This document shows positions 1 through 13,200 of a stretch of DNA of 64,000 nt, piece after piece. How positions within the stretch are numbered: the stretch's first letter is position 1; every line of letters starts with the position of its first letter. The DNA is from Theocolax elegans (lineage: Eukaryota > Arthropoda > Insecta > Hymenoptera > Cerocephalidae), in assembly GCA_026168455.1 (NCBI GenBank), contig CM047431.1:48526032-48590031 (forward strand). The letters are read 5' to 3'. The position numbers and the translations under genes are program-made. The notes under the pieces are model-generated. The model saw nothing but the letters and a program-made list of their open reading frames with translations. It was not told the DNA's origin and did no database searches.

Positions 1-3000
1 CACACACATATAAACGGCCAATACGTCAATTTTCAATATTTTTAATTTCGCTCCCCGGCCGGTAGATCAAGTTCAAATACATTTTTAAGCGTAAACACAC
101 ACATGTAAACGGCCAAAACGTCGTTTTTTTTCAATATTTTCAGTTTCGTTCCCCGGCCGGGTTATCAAGTTCAAATGCATTTATATGTGTGAAAATACAC
201 ATCAAAACCGGCCAAAACGTCAATTTTTCAATATTTTTAATTTCGCTCCCCGGACGGGTAGATCAAGATCAAATGCATTTTTAAGCGGAAACACATACAT
301 ATAAACCGGCCGAAACGTCGATATTTTCAATATTTTTAATTTCGCTCCTCGGACGGGTAGATCAAGATCAAATGCATTTTTAAGCGGAAACACATACATA
401 TAAACGGCCGAAACGTCGATATTTTCATATTTTCAGTTTCGTTCCCCGGCCGTGTAGATGAAATTCAAATGCATTTTTAAGCGTAACCACACACATATAA
501 ACGGCCAAAACGTCGATTTTTTAAATATTCTCAGATTCGTTTTCCGGCCTCGGTTGATCAAATTCAAATGCATTTATATGTGTCAAAATACACAAAAGAC
601 CGGCCAAAACGTCAATTTTTCAATATTTTTAATTTCGCTCCCCGGCCGGGTAGATCAAGTTCAAATGCATTATTATGCGTAAACACACACATATAAACGG
701 CCAAAACGTCGATTTTTTCAATATTTTCAGTTTCGTTCCCCGGCCTCGCTGATCAAGTTCAAATGCATTTTAAGCGTAAAGACACACACATATACGGCCA
801 ATACGTCGATTTTTCAATATTTTCAGTTTCGTTCCCCGGCCATGTACATGAAATTCAAATGCATTATTAAGCGTAAACACACACATATAAACGGCCAAAA
901 CGTCAATTTTCAATATTTTTAATTTCGCTCCCCGGCCGGGTAGATCAAGTTCAAATGCATTTTTAAGCGTAACAACACACATCTAAACGGCCAAAATGTC
1001 GATTTTTTCAATATTCTCAGTTTCGTTCTCCGGCCTCGTTGATCAAATTCAAATGCATTTATATGTGTGAAAATACACATCAAACCGGCCCCAAACGTCA
1101 ATTTTTCAATATTTTTAATTTCGCACCCCGGACGGGTAGATCAAGATCAAATGCATTTTTAAGCGTAAACACATACATATAAACGGATGAAACTTCGACA
1201 TTTTCAATATTTTCAGTTCGTTCCCCGGCCGTGTAGATGAAATTCAAATGTTTTATTAAGCGTAAACACACACATATAAACGGCCAAAACATCGATTTTT
1301 CCAATATTTTCAGTTTCGTTCCCCGGCCTCGTTAATCAAGTTCAAATGCCATTTATATGTGTGAAAATACACATCAATCCGGCCCAAACGTCAATTTTTC
1401 AATATTTTTAATTCGCTCCCCGGCCGGGTAGATCAATTCAAATGCATTTTTCAGCGTAAAACACACACATATAAACGGATGAAACTTCGATATTTTCAAT
1501 ATTTTCAGTTTCATTCGCCGGCCTCGCTGATCAAGTTCAAATGCATTTTTAAGCGTAAAGACACACACATATACGGTAAAAACATCGATTTTTTCAATAT
1601 TTTCAGTTTCGTTCCCCGGCCTGGTTGATCAAATTCAAATGCATTATATGTGTAAAAAGACACAAAAGACCGGCCAAAACGTCAATTTTTCAATATTTTT
1701 AATTTCGCTCCCGGACGGGTAGATCAAGTTTAAATGCATTTTTTAAGCGTAAACACATACATATCAACGGATGAAACTTCGATATTTTCAATATTTTCAG
1801 TTTCGTTCCCCGGCCGTGTAGATGAAATTCAAATGCATTATTAGCGTAACAACACACTATAACCGGCCAAAACGTCGATTTTTCAATATTCTCAGATTCG
1901 TTCCCCGGCCTCGCTGATCAAATTCAAATGCATTTATATGTGTCAAAATACACAAAAGACCGGCCAAAACGTCAATTTTCAATATTTTTAATTTCGCTCC
2001 CCGGCCGGGTAGATCAAATGCAAATACATTTTTAAGCGTAAAACACACATGTAAACGACCAAATCGTCGATTTTTTCAATATTTTCAGTTCGTTCCCCGG
2101 CCGGATTTATCAAGTTCAAATGCATTTATATGTGTGAAAATACACATCAAACCGGCCAAAACGTCAATTTTTCAATATTGTTAATTTCGCTCCCCGGACG
2201 GGTAGATCAAGATCAAATGCATTTTTAAGCGGAAACACATACATATAAACGGATGAAACTTCAATATTTTCAATATTTTCAGTTTCGTTCCCCGGCCGTG
2301 TAGATGTAATTCAAATGCATTATTATGCGTAAACACACACATATAAACGGCCAAAACGTCGATTTTTTCAATATTCTCAGATTCGTTTTCCGGCCTCGTT
2401 GATCAAATTCAAATGCATTTATATGTGTCAAAATACACAAAAGACCGGCCAAAACGACAATTTTTCAATATTTTAAATTTCGCTCCCCGGCTGGGTAGAT
2501 CAAGTTCAAATGCATTATTATGCGTAAACACACACATATAAACGGCCAAAACGTCGATTATTTCAATATTTTCAGTTTCGTTCCCCGGCACCGCTGATCA
2601 AGTTCAAATGCATTTTTAAGCGTAAAGACACACACATATACGGCCAATACGTCGATTTTTTCAATATTTTCAGTTTCGTTCCCCGGCCATGTACATGAAA
2701 TTCAAATGCATTATTAAGCGTAAACACACACATATAAACGGCCAATACGTCAATTTTCAATATTTTTAATTTCGCTCCCCGGCCGGGTAGATCAAGTTCA
2801 AATACATTTTTAAGCGTAAACACACACATGTAAACGGCCAAAACGTCGTTTTTTTCAATATTTTCAGTTTCGTTCCCCGGCCGGGTTTATCAAGTTCAAA
2901 TGCATTTATATGTGTGAAAATACACATCAAACCGGCCAAAACGTCAATTTTTCAATATTTTTAATTTCGCTCCCCGGACGGGTAGATCAAGATCAAATGC

Positions 3001-4435
3001 ATTTTTAAGCGGAAACACATACATATAAACGGCCGAAACGTCGATATTTTCAATATTTTTAATTTCGCTCCTCGGACGGGTAGATCAAGATCAAATGCAT
3101 TTTTAAGCGGAAACACATACATATAAACGGCCGAAACGTCGATATTTTCAATATTTTCAGTTTCGTTCCCCGGCCGTGTAGATGAAATTCAAATGCATTT
3201 TTAAGCGTAACCACACACATATAAACGGCCAAAACGTCGATTTTTTAAATATTCTCAGATTCGTTTTCCGGCCTCGTTGATCAATTCAAATGCATTTATA
3301 TGTGTCAAAATACACAAAAGACCGGCCAAAACGTCAATTTTTCAATATTTTTAATTTCACTCCCCGGCCGGGTAGATCAAGTTCAAATGCATTATTATGC
3401 GTAAACACACACATATAAACGGCCAAAACGTCGATTTTTTCAATATTTTCAGTTTCGTTCCCCGGCCTCGCTGATCAAGTTCAAATGCATTTTTAAGCGT
3501 AAAGACACACACATATACGGCCAATACGTCGATTTTTTCAATATTTTCAGTTTCGTTCCCCGGCCATGTACATGAAATTCAAATGCATTATTAAGCGTAA
3601 ACACACACATATAAACGGCCAAAACGTCAATTTTCAATATTTTTAATTTCGCTCCCCGGCCGGGTAGATCAAGTTCAAATGCATTTTTAAGCGTAAACAC
3701 ACACATCTAAACGGCCAAAATGTCGATTTTTTCAATATTCTCAGTTTCGTTCTCCGGCCTCGTTGATCAAATTCAAATGCATTTATATGTGTGAAAATAC
3801 ACATCAAACCGGCCCAAACGTCAATTTTTCAATATTTTTAATTTCGCACCCCGGACGGGTAGATCAAGATCAAATGCATTTTTAAGCGTAAACACATACA
3901 TATAAACGGATGAAACTTCGACTTTTTCAATATTTTCAGTTTCGTTCCCCGGCCGTGTAGATGAAATTCAAATGTTTTATTAAGCGTAAACACACACATA
4001 TAAACGGCCAAAACATCGATTTTTCCAATATTTTCAGTTTCGTTCCCCGGCCTCGTTAATCAAGTTCAAATGCATTTATATGTGTGAAAATACACATCAA
4101 TCCGGCCCAAACGTCAATTTTTCAATATTTTTAATTTCGCTCCCCGGCCGGGTAGATCAAATTCAAATGCATTTTTAAGCGTAAACACACACATATAAAC
4201 GGATGAAACTTCGATATTTTCAATATTTTCAGTTTCATTCGCCGGCCTCGCTGATCAAGTTCAAATGCATTTTTAAGCGTAAAGACACACACATATACGG
4301 TAAAAACATCGATTTTTTCAATATTTTCAGTTTCGTTCCCCGGCCTGGTTGATCAAATTCAAATGCATTTATATGTGTAAAAATACACAAAAGACCGGCC
4401 AAAACGTCAATTTTTCAATATTTTTAATTTCGCTC
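1..4435. repeat. Higher-order repeat block, ~2.72-kb unit
   Basis: The sequence at position 1 (landmark GGCCAATACGTCAATTTTC) recurs at 2725. Other variants keep the same offset of 2724 bp, for example the AAGACACACACATATACGG monomer near 777 and again near 3501, and the TGGTTGATCAAATTC monomer near 1620 and 4344. The match fades after about 1690 / 4430. So there is one full unit of about 28 monomers and a second partial unit. Differences between the copies are mostly single-base indels. Confidence 0.85.
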
Positions 4436-4439
4436 CCCG

Positions 4440-6375
4440 GACGGGTTGATCAAGTTCAAATGCATTTTTAAGCGTAAACACACACATATAAACGGCCATA
4501 ACGTCGATTTTTTCAATATTCTCAGTTTCGCTCTCCGGCCTCGTTGATCAAATTCAAATGCATTTATATGTGTGAAAATACACATCAAACCGGCCCAAAC
4601 GTCAATTTTTCAATATTTTTTATTTCGCTCCCCGGCCGGGTAGATCAAATTCAAATGCATTTTTAAGCGGAAACACATACATATAAATGGCCGAATCGTC
4701 GATATTTGCAGTTTCGTTCCCCGGCCTCGTTGATCAAGTTCAAATGCATTTATATGTGTGAAAATATACATAAAACCGGACAAGACGTCAATTTTTCAGT
4801 ATTTTTAATTTCGCTCCGCGGCCGGGTAGATCAAGTTCAAATGCATTTTTATGCGTAAACACACACATATAAACGGCCAAAACGTCGATTTTTTCAATAT
4901 TTTCAGTTTCGTTCCCCGGCCTCGCTGATCAAGTTCAAATGCATTTTTAAGCGTAAAGACACACGCATATACTGTAAAAACATCGATTTTTTCAATATTT
5001 TCAGTTTCGTTCCCCGGCCTCGTTGATTAAGTTCAAATGCATTTATATGTGTCAAAATACACAAAAGACCGGCCAAAACGTCAATTTTTCAATATTTTTA
5101 AGTTCGCTCCCCGGTCGGGTAGATTTAGATCAAATGCATTTTTAAGCGTAAACACACACATATAAACGGCCAAAACGTCGATTTTTTCAATAGTTTCAGT
5201 TTCGTTCCCCGGCCGTGTAGATGAAATTCAAATGCATTATTAAGCGTAACCACACACATATAAACGGCCAAAACGTCGATTTTTTCAATATTCTCAGATT
5301 CGTTTTCCGGCCTCGTTGATCAAGTTCAAATGCATTTATATGTGTGAAAATACACATCAACCCGGCCAAAACGTCAATTTTTCAATATTTTTAATTTCGC
5401 TCCCCGGACGGGTTGATCAAGTTCAAATGCATTTTTAAGCGTAAACACACACATATAAACGGCCATAACGTCGATTTTTTCAATATTCTCAGTTTCGCTC
5501 TCCGGCCTCGTTGATCAAATTCAAATGCATTTATATGTGTGAAAATACACATCAAACCGGCCCAAACGTCAATTTTTCAATATTTTTTATTTCGCTCCCC
5601 GGCCGGGTAGATCAAATTCAAATGCATTTTTAATCGGAAACACATACATATAAATGGCCGAATCGTCGATATTTGCAGTTTCGTTACCCGGCCTCGTTGA
5701 TCAAGTTCAAATGCATTTATATATGTGAAAATATACATAAAACCGGACAAGACGTCAATTTTTCAGTATTTTTAATTTCGCTCCGCGGCCGGGTAGATCA
5801 AGTTCAAATGCATTTTTATGCGTAAACACACACATATAAACGGCCAAAACGTCGATTTTTTCAATATTTTCAGTTTCGTTCCCCGGCCTCGCTGATCAAG
5901 TTCAAATGCATTTATATGTGTGAAAATACGCATAAAACCGGACAAAACGTCAATTTTTCAAAATTTTTAATTTCGCTCCCCGGCCGTGTAGATCAAGTTC
6001 AAATGCATTTATATGTGTGAAAATATACATAAAACCGGACAAGACGTCAATTTTTCAGTATTTTTAATTTCGCTCCGCGGCCGGGTAGATCAAGTTCAAA
6101 TGCATTTTTATGCGTAAACACACACATAAACGGCCAAAACGTCGATTTTTTCAATATTTTCAGTTTCGTTCCCCGGCTCGCTGATCAAGTTCAAATGCAT
6201 TTATATGTGTGAAAATACGCATAAAACCGGCCAAAACGTCAATTTTACAATATTTTTAAATTCGCTCCCCGGACGGGTAGATCAAGTTCAAATGCATTTT
6301 TAAGCGTAACCACACACATAAACGGCCATAACGTCGATTTTTTCAATATTCTCAGTTTGTTCTGCGGCCTCGTTG
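4440..6375. repeat. Higher-order repeat block, ~967-bp unit
   Basis: The variant ACGGGTTGATCAAG at 4441 recurs at 5408, followed by the same series of monomer variants. These include the distinctive AATCGTCGATATTTGCAG monomer and the GGACAAGACGTCAATTTTTCAGTATTT monomer with CTCCGCGGCC. The offset is about 967 bp, i.e. ten monomers. Fragments of the same series reappear near 5990 and 6470, so the block continues in rearranged form. Confidence 0.75.
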
Positions 6376-9300
6376 ATCAAATTCAATTGCATTATATGTG
6401 TGAAAATACCATCAAACCGGCCCAAACGTCAATTTTTCAAAATTTTTAATTTCGCTCCCCGGCCGTGTAGATCAAGTTCAAATGCATTTATGTGTGAAAA
6501 TATACATAAAACCGGACAAGACGTCAATTTTTCAGTATTTTTAATTTCGCTCCGCGGCCGGGTAGATCAAGTTCAAATGCATTTTTATGCGTAAACACAC
6601 ACATATAAACGGCCAAAACGTCGATTTTTTCAATATTTTCAGTTTCGTTCCCCGGCCTCGCTGATCAAGTTCAAATGCATTTATATGTGTGAAAATACGC
6701 ATAAAACCGGCCAAAACGTCAATTTTACAATATTTTTAAATTCGCTCCCCGGACGGGTAGATCAAGTTCAAATGCATTTTTAAGCGTAAACACACACACA
6801 TAAACGGCCATAACGTCGATTTTTTCAATATTCTCAGTTTCGTTCTGCGGCCTCGTTGATCAAATTCAATTGCATTTATATGTGTGAAAATACCATCAAA
6901 CCGGCCCAAACGTCAATTTTTCAATATTTTTAATTTCGCTCCCCGGCCGGGTAGATCAAATTCAAATGCATTTTTAAGCGGAAACACATACATGTAAACG
7001 GCCGAAACGTCGATATTTTTAATATTTTCAGTTTCGTTCCCCGGCCTCGTTGATCAAGTTCAAATGCATTTATATGTGTGAAAATACGCATAAAACCGGA
7101 CAAATGTCAATTTTTCAATATTTTTAATTTCGCTCCCAGGCCGGGTAGATCAAGTTCAAATGCATTATTATGCGTAAACACACACATATACGGAAAAACA
7201 TCGATTTTTTCAATATTTTCAGTTTCGTTCCCCGGCCTGGTTGATCAAGTTGAAATGCATTTATATGTGTGAAAATACACATCAAACCGGCCAAAACGTC
7301 AATTTTTCAATATTTTTAATTTCGTTCCCCGGCCGGGTAGATCAAGTTCAAATGCATTATTAAGCGTAAACATACGCATATAAACGGCCAATACGTCGAT
7401 TTTTTCAATATTTTCAGTTTCGTTCACCGGCCATGTACATGAAATTCAAATGCATTATTGAGCGTAAACACACACATATAAACGGCCAAAACGTCAATTT
7501 TTCAATATTTTTAAGTTCGCTCCCCGGTCGGGTAGTTTAAGATCAAATGCATTTTTAAGCGTAAACACACACATATAAACGGCCAAAACGTCGATTTTTT
7601 CAATAGTTTCAGTTTCGTTCCCCGGCCATGTAGATGAAATTCAAATGCATTATTAAGCGTAACCACACACATATAAACGGCCAAAACGTCGATATTTTCA
7701 ATATTTTCAGTTTCGTTCCCCGGCCTCGCTGATCAAGTTCAAATGCATTTTTAAGCGTAAAGACACGCGCATATACTGTAAAAACATCGATTTTTTCAAT
7801 ATTTTCAGTTTCGTTGCCCGGCCTCGTTGATTAAGTTCAAATGCATTTATATGTGTCAAAATACACAAAAGACCGGCCAAAACGTCAATTTTTCAATATT
7901 TTTAAGTTCGCTCCCCGGTCGGGTAGATTAAGATCAAATGCATTATTAAGCGTAACCACACACATATAAACGGCCAAAACGTCGATTTTTTCAATATTCT
8001 CAGATTCGTTTTCCGGCCTCGTTGATCAAATTCAAATGCATTTGTATGTGTGAAAATACACATCAAACCGGCCCAAACGTCAATTTTTCAATATTTTTTA
8101 TTTCGCTCCCCGGCCAGGTAGATCAAATTCAAATGCATTTTTAAGCGGAAACACATACATATAAATGGCCGAATCGTCGATATTTTCAGTTTCGTTCCCC
8201 GGCCTCGTTGATCAAGTTTAAATGCATTTATATGTGTGAAAATACACATAAAACCGGACAAGACGTCAATTTTTCAGTATTTTTAATTTCGCTCCGCGGC
8301 CGGGTAGATCAAGTTCAAATGCATTTTTAAGCGTAAACGCACACATATAAACGGCCAAAATGTCGATTTTTTCAATATTCTCAGTTTCGTTCTCCGGCCT
8401 CGTTGATCAAATTCAAATGCATTTATATGTGTGAAAATGCACATCAAACCGGCCCAAACGTCAATTTTTCAAAATTTTTAATTTCGCTCCCCGGCCGTGT
8501 AGATCAAGTTCAAATGCATTTTTATGCGTAAACACACACATATAAACAGCCAAAACGTCATTTTTTTCAATATTTTCAGTTTCGTTCCCCGGCCTCGTTG
8601 ATCAAGTTCAAATGCATTTATATGTGTGAAAATACGCATAAAACCGGACAAAACGTCAATTTTTCAAAATTTTTAATTTCGCTCCCCGGCCGTGTAGATC
8701 AAGTTCAAATGCATTTATATGTGTGAAAATACACATTAAACCGGCCAAAACGTCAATTTTACAATATTTTTAAATTCGCTCCCCGGACGGGTAGATCAAG
8801 TTCAAATGCATTTTTAGGCGTAAACACACACACATAAACGGCCATAACGTCGATTTTTTCAATATTCTCAGTTTCGTTCTGCGGCCTCGTTGATCAAATT
8901 CAAATGCATTTATATGTGTGAAAATACCATCAAACCGGCCCAAACGTCAATTTTTCAATATTTTTAATTTCGCTCCCCGGCCGGGTAGATCAAATTCAAA
9001 TGCATTTTTAAGCGGAAACACATACATCTAAACGGCCGAAACGTCGATATTTTCAATATTTTCAGTTTCGTTCCCCGGCCTGGTTGATCAAGTTCAAATG
9101 CATTTTTAAGCGTAAAGACACACACATATACGGCCAATACGTCGATTTTTTCAATATTTTCAGTTTCGTTCTCTGGCCTCGTTGATCAAATTCAAATGCA
9201 TTTATATGTGTGAAAATACACATCAAACCGGCCCAAACGTCAATTTTTCAATATTTTTAATTTCGCTCCCCGGACGGGTAGATCAAGATCAAATGCATTT

Positions 9301-10299
9301 TTAAGCGTAAACACATACATATAAACGGATAAAACTTCGACATTTTCAATATTTTCAGTTTCGTTCCCCGGCCGTGTAGATGAAATTCAAATGTTTTATT
9401 AAGCGTAAACACACACATATAAACGGCCAAAACGTCGATTTTTTCAATATTTTCAGTTTCGTTCCCCGGCCTCGTTGATCAAATTCAAATGCATTTATAT
9501 GTGTGAAAATACACATCAAACCGGCCCAAACGTCAATTTTTCAATATTTTTAATTTCGCTCCCCGGACGGGTAGATCAAGATCAAATGCATTTTTAAGCG
9601 TAAACACATACATATAAACGGATGAAACTTCGACATTTTCAATATTTTCAGTTTCGTTCCCCGGCCGTGTAGATGAAATTCAAATGTTTTATTAAGCGTA
9701 AACTCACACATATAAACGGCCAAAACGTCGATTTTTTCAATAGTTTCAGTTTCGTTCCCCGGCCATGTACATGAAATTCAAATGCATTATTAAGCGTAAA
9801 CACACACATATAAACGGCCAAAACGTCGATTTTTTCAATATTTTCAGTTTCGTTCCCCGGCCATGTACATGAAATTCAAATGCATTATTAAGCGTAAACA
9901 CACACATATAAACGGCCAAAACGTTAATTTTCAATATTTTTAATTTCGCTCCCCGGCCGGGTAGATCAAGTTCAAATACATTTTTAAGCGTAACCACACA
10001 CATATAAACGGACGAAACATCGATTTTTTCAATATTTTCAGTTTCGTTCCCCGGCCTGGTTGATCAAATTCAAATGCATTTATATGTGTAAAAATACACA
10101 AAAGACCGGCCAAATCGTCCATTTTTCAATATTTTTAAGTTCGCTCCCCGGTCGGGTAGATTAAGATCAAATGCATTTTTAAGCGTAAACACACACATAT
10201 AAACGGCCAAAACGTCGATTTTTTCAATATTCTCAGATTCGTTTTCCGGCCTCGTTGATCAAGTTCAAATGCATTTGTATGTGTGAAAATACACATCAA

Positions 10300-13200
10300 A
10301 CCGGCCAAAACGTCAATTTTTCAATATTTTTAATTTCGCTCCCCGGACGGGTAGTTCAAGTTCAAATGCATTTTTAAGCGTAAACACACACATATAAACG
10401 GCCATAACGTCGATTTTTTCAATATTCACAGTTTCGCTCTCCGGCCTCGTCGATCAAATTCAAATGCATTTATATGTGTGAATATGCACATCAAACCGGC
10501 CAAAACGTAATTTTTCAATATTTTTAATTTCGCTCCCCGGCCGTGTAGATCAAGTTCAAATGCATTTTTATGCGTAAACACACACATATAAACGGCCAAA
10601 ACGTCGATTTTTTCAATATTTTCAGTTACGTTCCCCAGCCTCGCTGATCAAATTCAAATGCATTTATATGTGTATAAAAACACAAAAGACCGGCCAAAAC
10701 GTCAATTTTTCAATATTTTTAATTTCGCTCCCCGGACGGGTAGATCAAGTTCAAATGCATTTTTAAGCGGAAACACATACAAATCAACGGATGAAACTTC
10801 GATATTTTCAATATTTTCAGTTTCGTTCCCCGGCCGTGTAGATGAAATTCAAATGTTTTATTAAGCGTAAACACACACATATAAACGGCCAAAACGTCGA
10901 TTTTTCCAATATTTTCAGTTTCGTTCCCCGGCCTCGTTGATCAAGTTCAAATGCATTTATATGTGTGAATATACACATCAATCCGGCCCAAACGACAATT
11001 TTTCAATATTTTTAATTTCGCTCCCCGGCCGGGTAGATCAAATTCAAATGCATTTATAAGCGGAAACACATACATATAAACGGATGAAACTTCGATATTT
11101 TCAATATTTTCATTTTCGTTCCCCGGCCGTGTAGATGAAATTCAAATGCATTATTATGTGTAAACACACACATATAAACGGCCAAAACGTCGATTTACAA
11201 TATTTTCAGTTTCGTTCCCCGGCCTCGCTGATCAAGTTTAAATGCATTTTTAAGCGTAAAGACACACACGTATACGGTAAAAACAGCGATTTTTTCAATA
11301 TTTTCAGTTTCGTTCCCCGGCCTCGTTGATTAAGTTCAAATGCATTTATATGTGTCAAAATACAAAAAAGACCGGCCCAAACGTCAATTTTTCAATATTT
11401 TTAATTTCGCTCCCCGGCCTGGTTGATCAAATTCAAATGCATTCATATGTGTAAAAATACACAAAAGACCGGCCAAATCGTCCATTTTTCAATATTTTTA
11501 AGTTCGCTCCCCGGTCGGGTAGATTAAGATCAAATGCATTTTTAAGCGTAAACACACACATATAAACGGCCAAAACGTCGATTTTTTCAATATTCTCAGA
11601 TTCGTTTTCCGGCCTCGTTGATCAAGTTCAAATGCATTTGTATGTGTGAAAATATACATCAAACCGGCCCAAACGTCAATTTTTCAATATTTTTAATTTC
11701 GCTCCCCGGACGGGTAGATCAAGATCAAATGCATTTTTAAGCGTAAACACATACATATAAACGGATGAAACTTCGACATTTTCAATATTTTCAGTTTCGT
11801 TCCCCGGCCGTGTAGATGAAATTCAAATGTTTTATTAAGCATAAACTCACACATATAAACGGCCAAAACGTCGATTTTTTCAATAGTTTCAGTTTCGTTC
11901 CCCGGCCATGTACATGAAATTCAAATGCATTATTAAGCGTAAACACACACATATAAACGGCCAAAACGTCGATTTTTTCAATATTTTCAGTTTCGTTCCC
12001 CGGCCATGTACATGAAATTCAAATGCATTATTAAGCGTAAACACACACATATAAACGGCCAAAACGTTAATTTTCAATATTTTTAATTTCGCTCCCCGGC
12101 CGGGTAGATCAAGTTCAAATACATTTTTAAGCGTAACCACACACATATAAACGGACGAAACATCGATTTTTTCAATATTTTCAGTTTCGTTCCCCGGCCT
12201 GGTTGATCAAATTCAAATGCATTTATATGTGTCAAAATACACAAAAGACCGGCCAATACGACAATTTTTCAATATTTTTAAGTTCGCTCCCCGGACGGAT
12301 AGATTAAGATCAAATGCATTTTTAAGCGTAAAAACACACATATAAACGGCCAAAACGTCGATTCTTTCAATATTTTCAGTTACGTTCCCCAGCCTCGCTG
12401 ATCAAGTTCTAATGCATTTTTAAGCGTAAAGACACACACATATACGGTAAAAACATCGATTTTTTCAATATTTTCAGTTTCGTTCCCCGGCCTGGTTGAT
12501 CAAATTCAAATGCATTTATATGTGTCAAAATACACAAAAGACCGGCAAAAACGTCAATTTTTCAATATTTTTAATTTCGTTCCCGGGCCGGGTAGATCAA
12601 GTTCAAATGCATTATTATGCGTAAACACACACATATAAACGGCCAAAACGTCGATTTTTTCAATATTTTCAGTTTCGTTCCCCGGCCTCGCTGATCAAGT
12701 TCAAATGCATTTTTAAGCGTAAAGACACACACATATACGGCCAATCCGTCGATTTTTTCAATATTTTCAGTTTCGTTCCCCGGCCATGTACATGAAATTC
12801 AAATGCATTATTAAGCGTAAACACACACATATAAACGGCCAAAACGTCAATTTTCAATATTTTTAATTTCGCTCCCCGGCCGGGTAGATCAAGTTCAAAT
12901 ACATTTTTAAGCGTAAACACACACATGTAAACGGCCAAAACGTCAATTTTCAATATTTTTAATTTCGCTCCCCGGCCGGGTAGATCAAGTTCAAATACAT
13001 TTTTAAGCTTAAACACACACATGTAAACGGCCAAAACGTCGATTTTTTCAATATTCTCAGTTTCGTTCTCCGGCCTCGTTGATCAAATTCAAATGCATTT
13101 ATATGTGTGAAAATACACATCAAACCGGCCCACACGTCAATTTTTCAATATTTTTAATTTCGCTCCCCGGACGGGTAGATCAAGTTCAAATGCATTTTTA

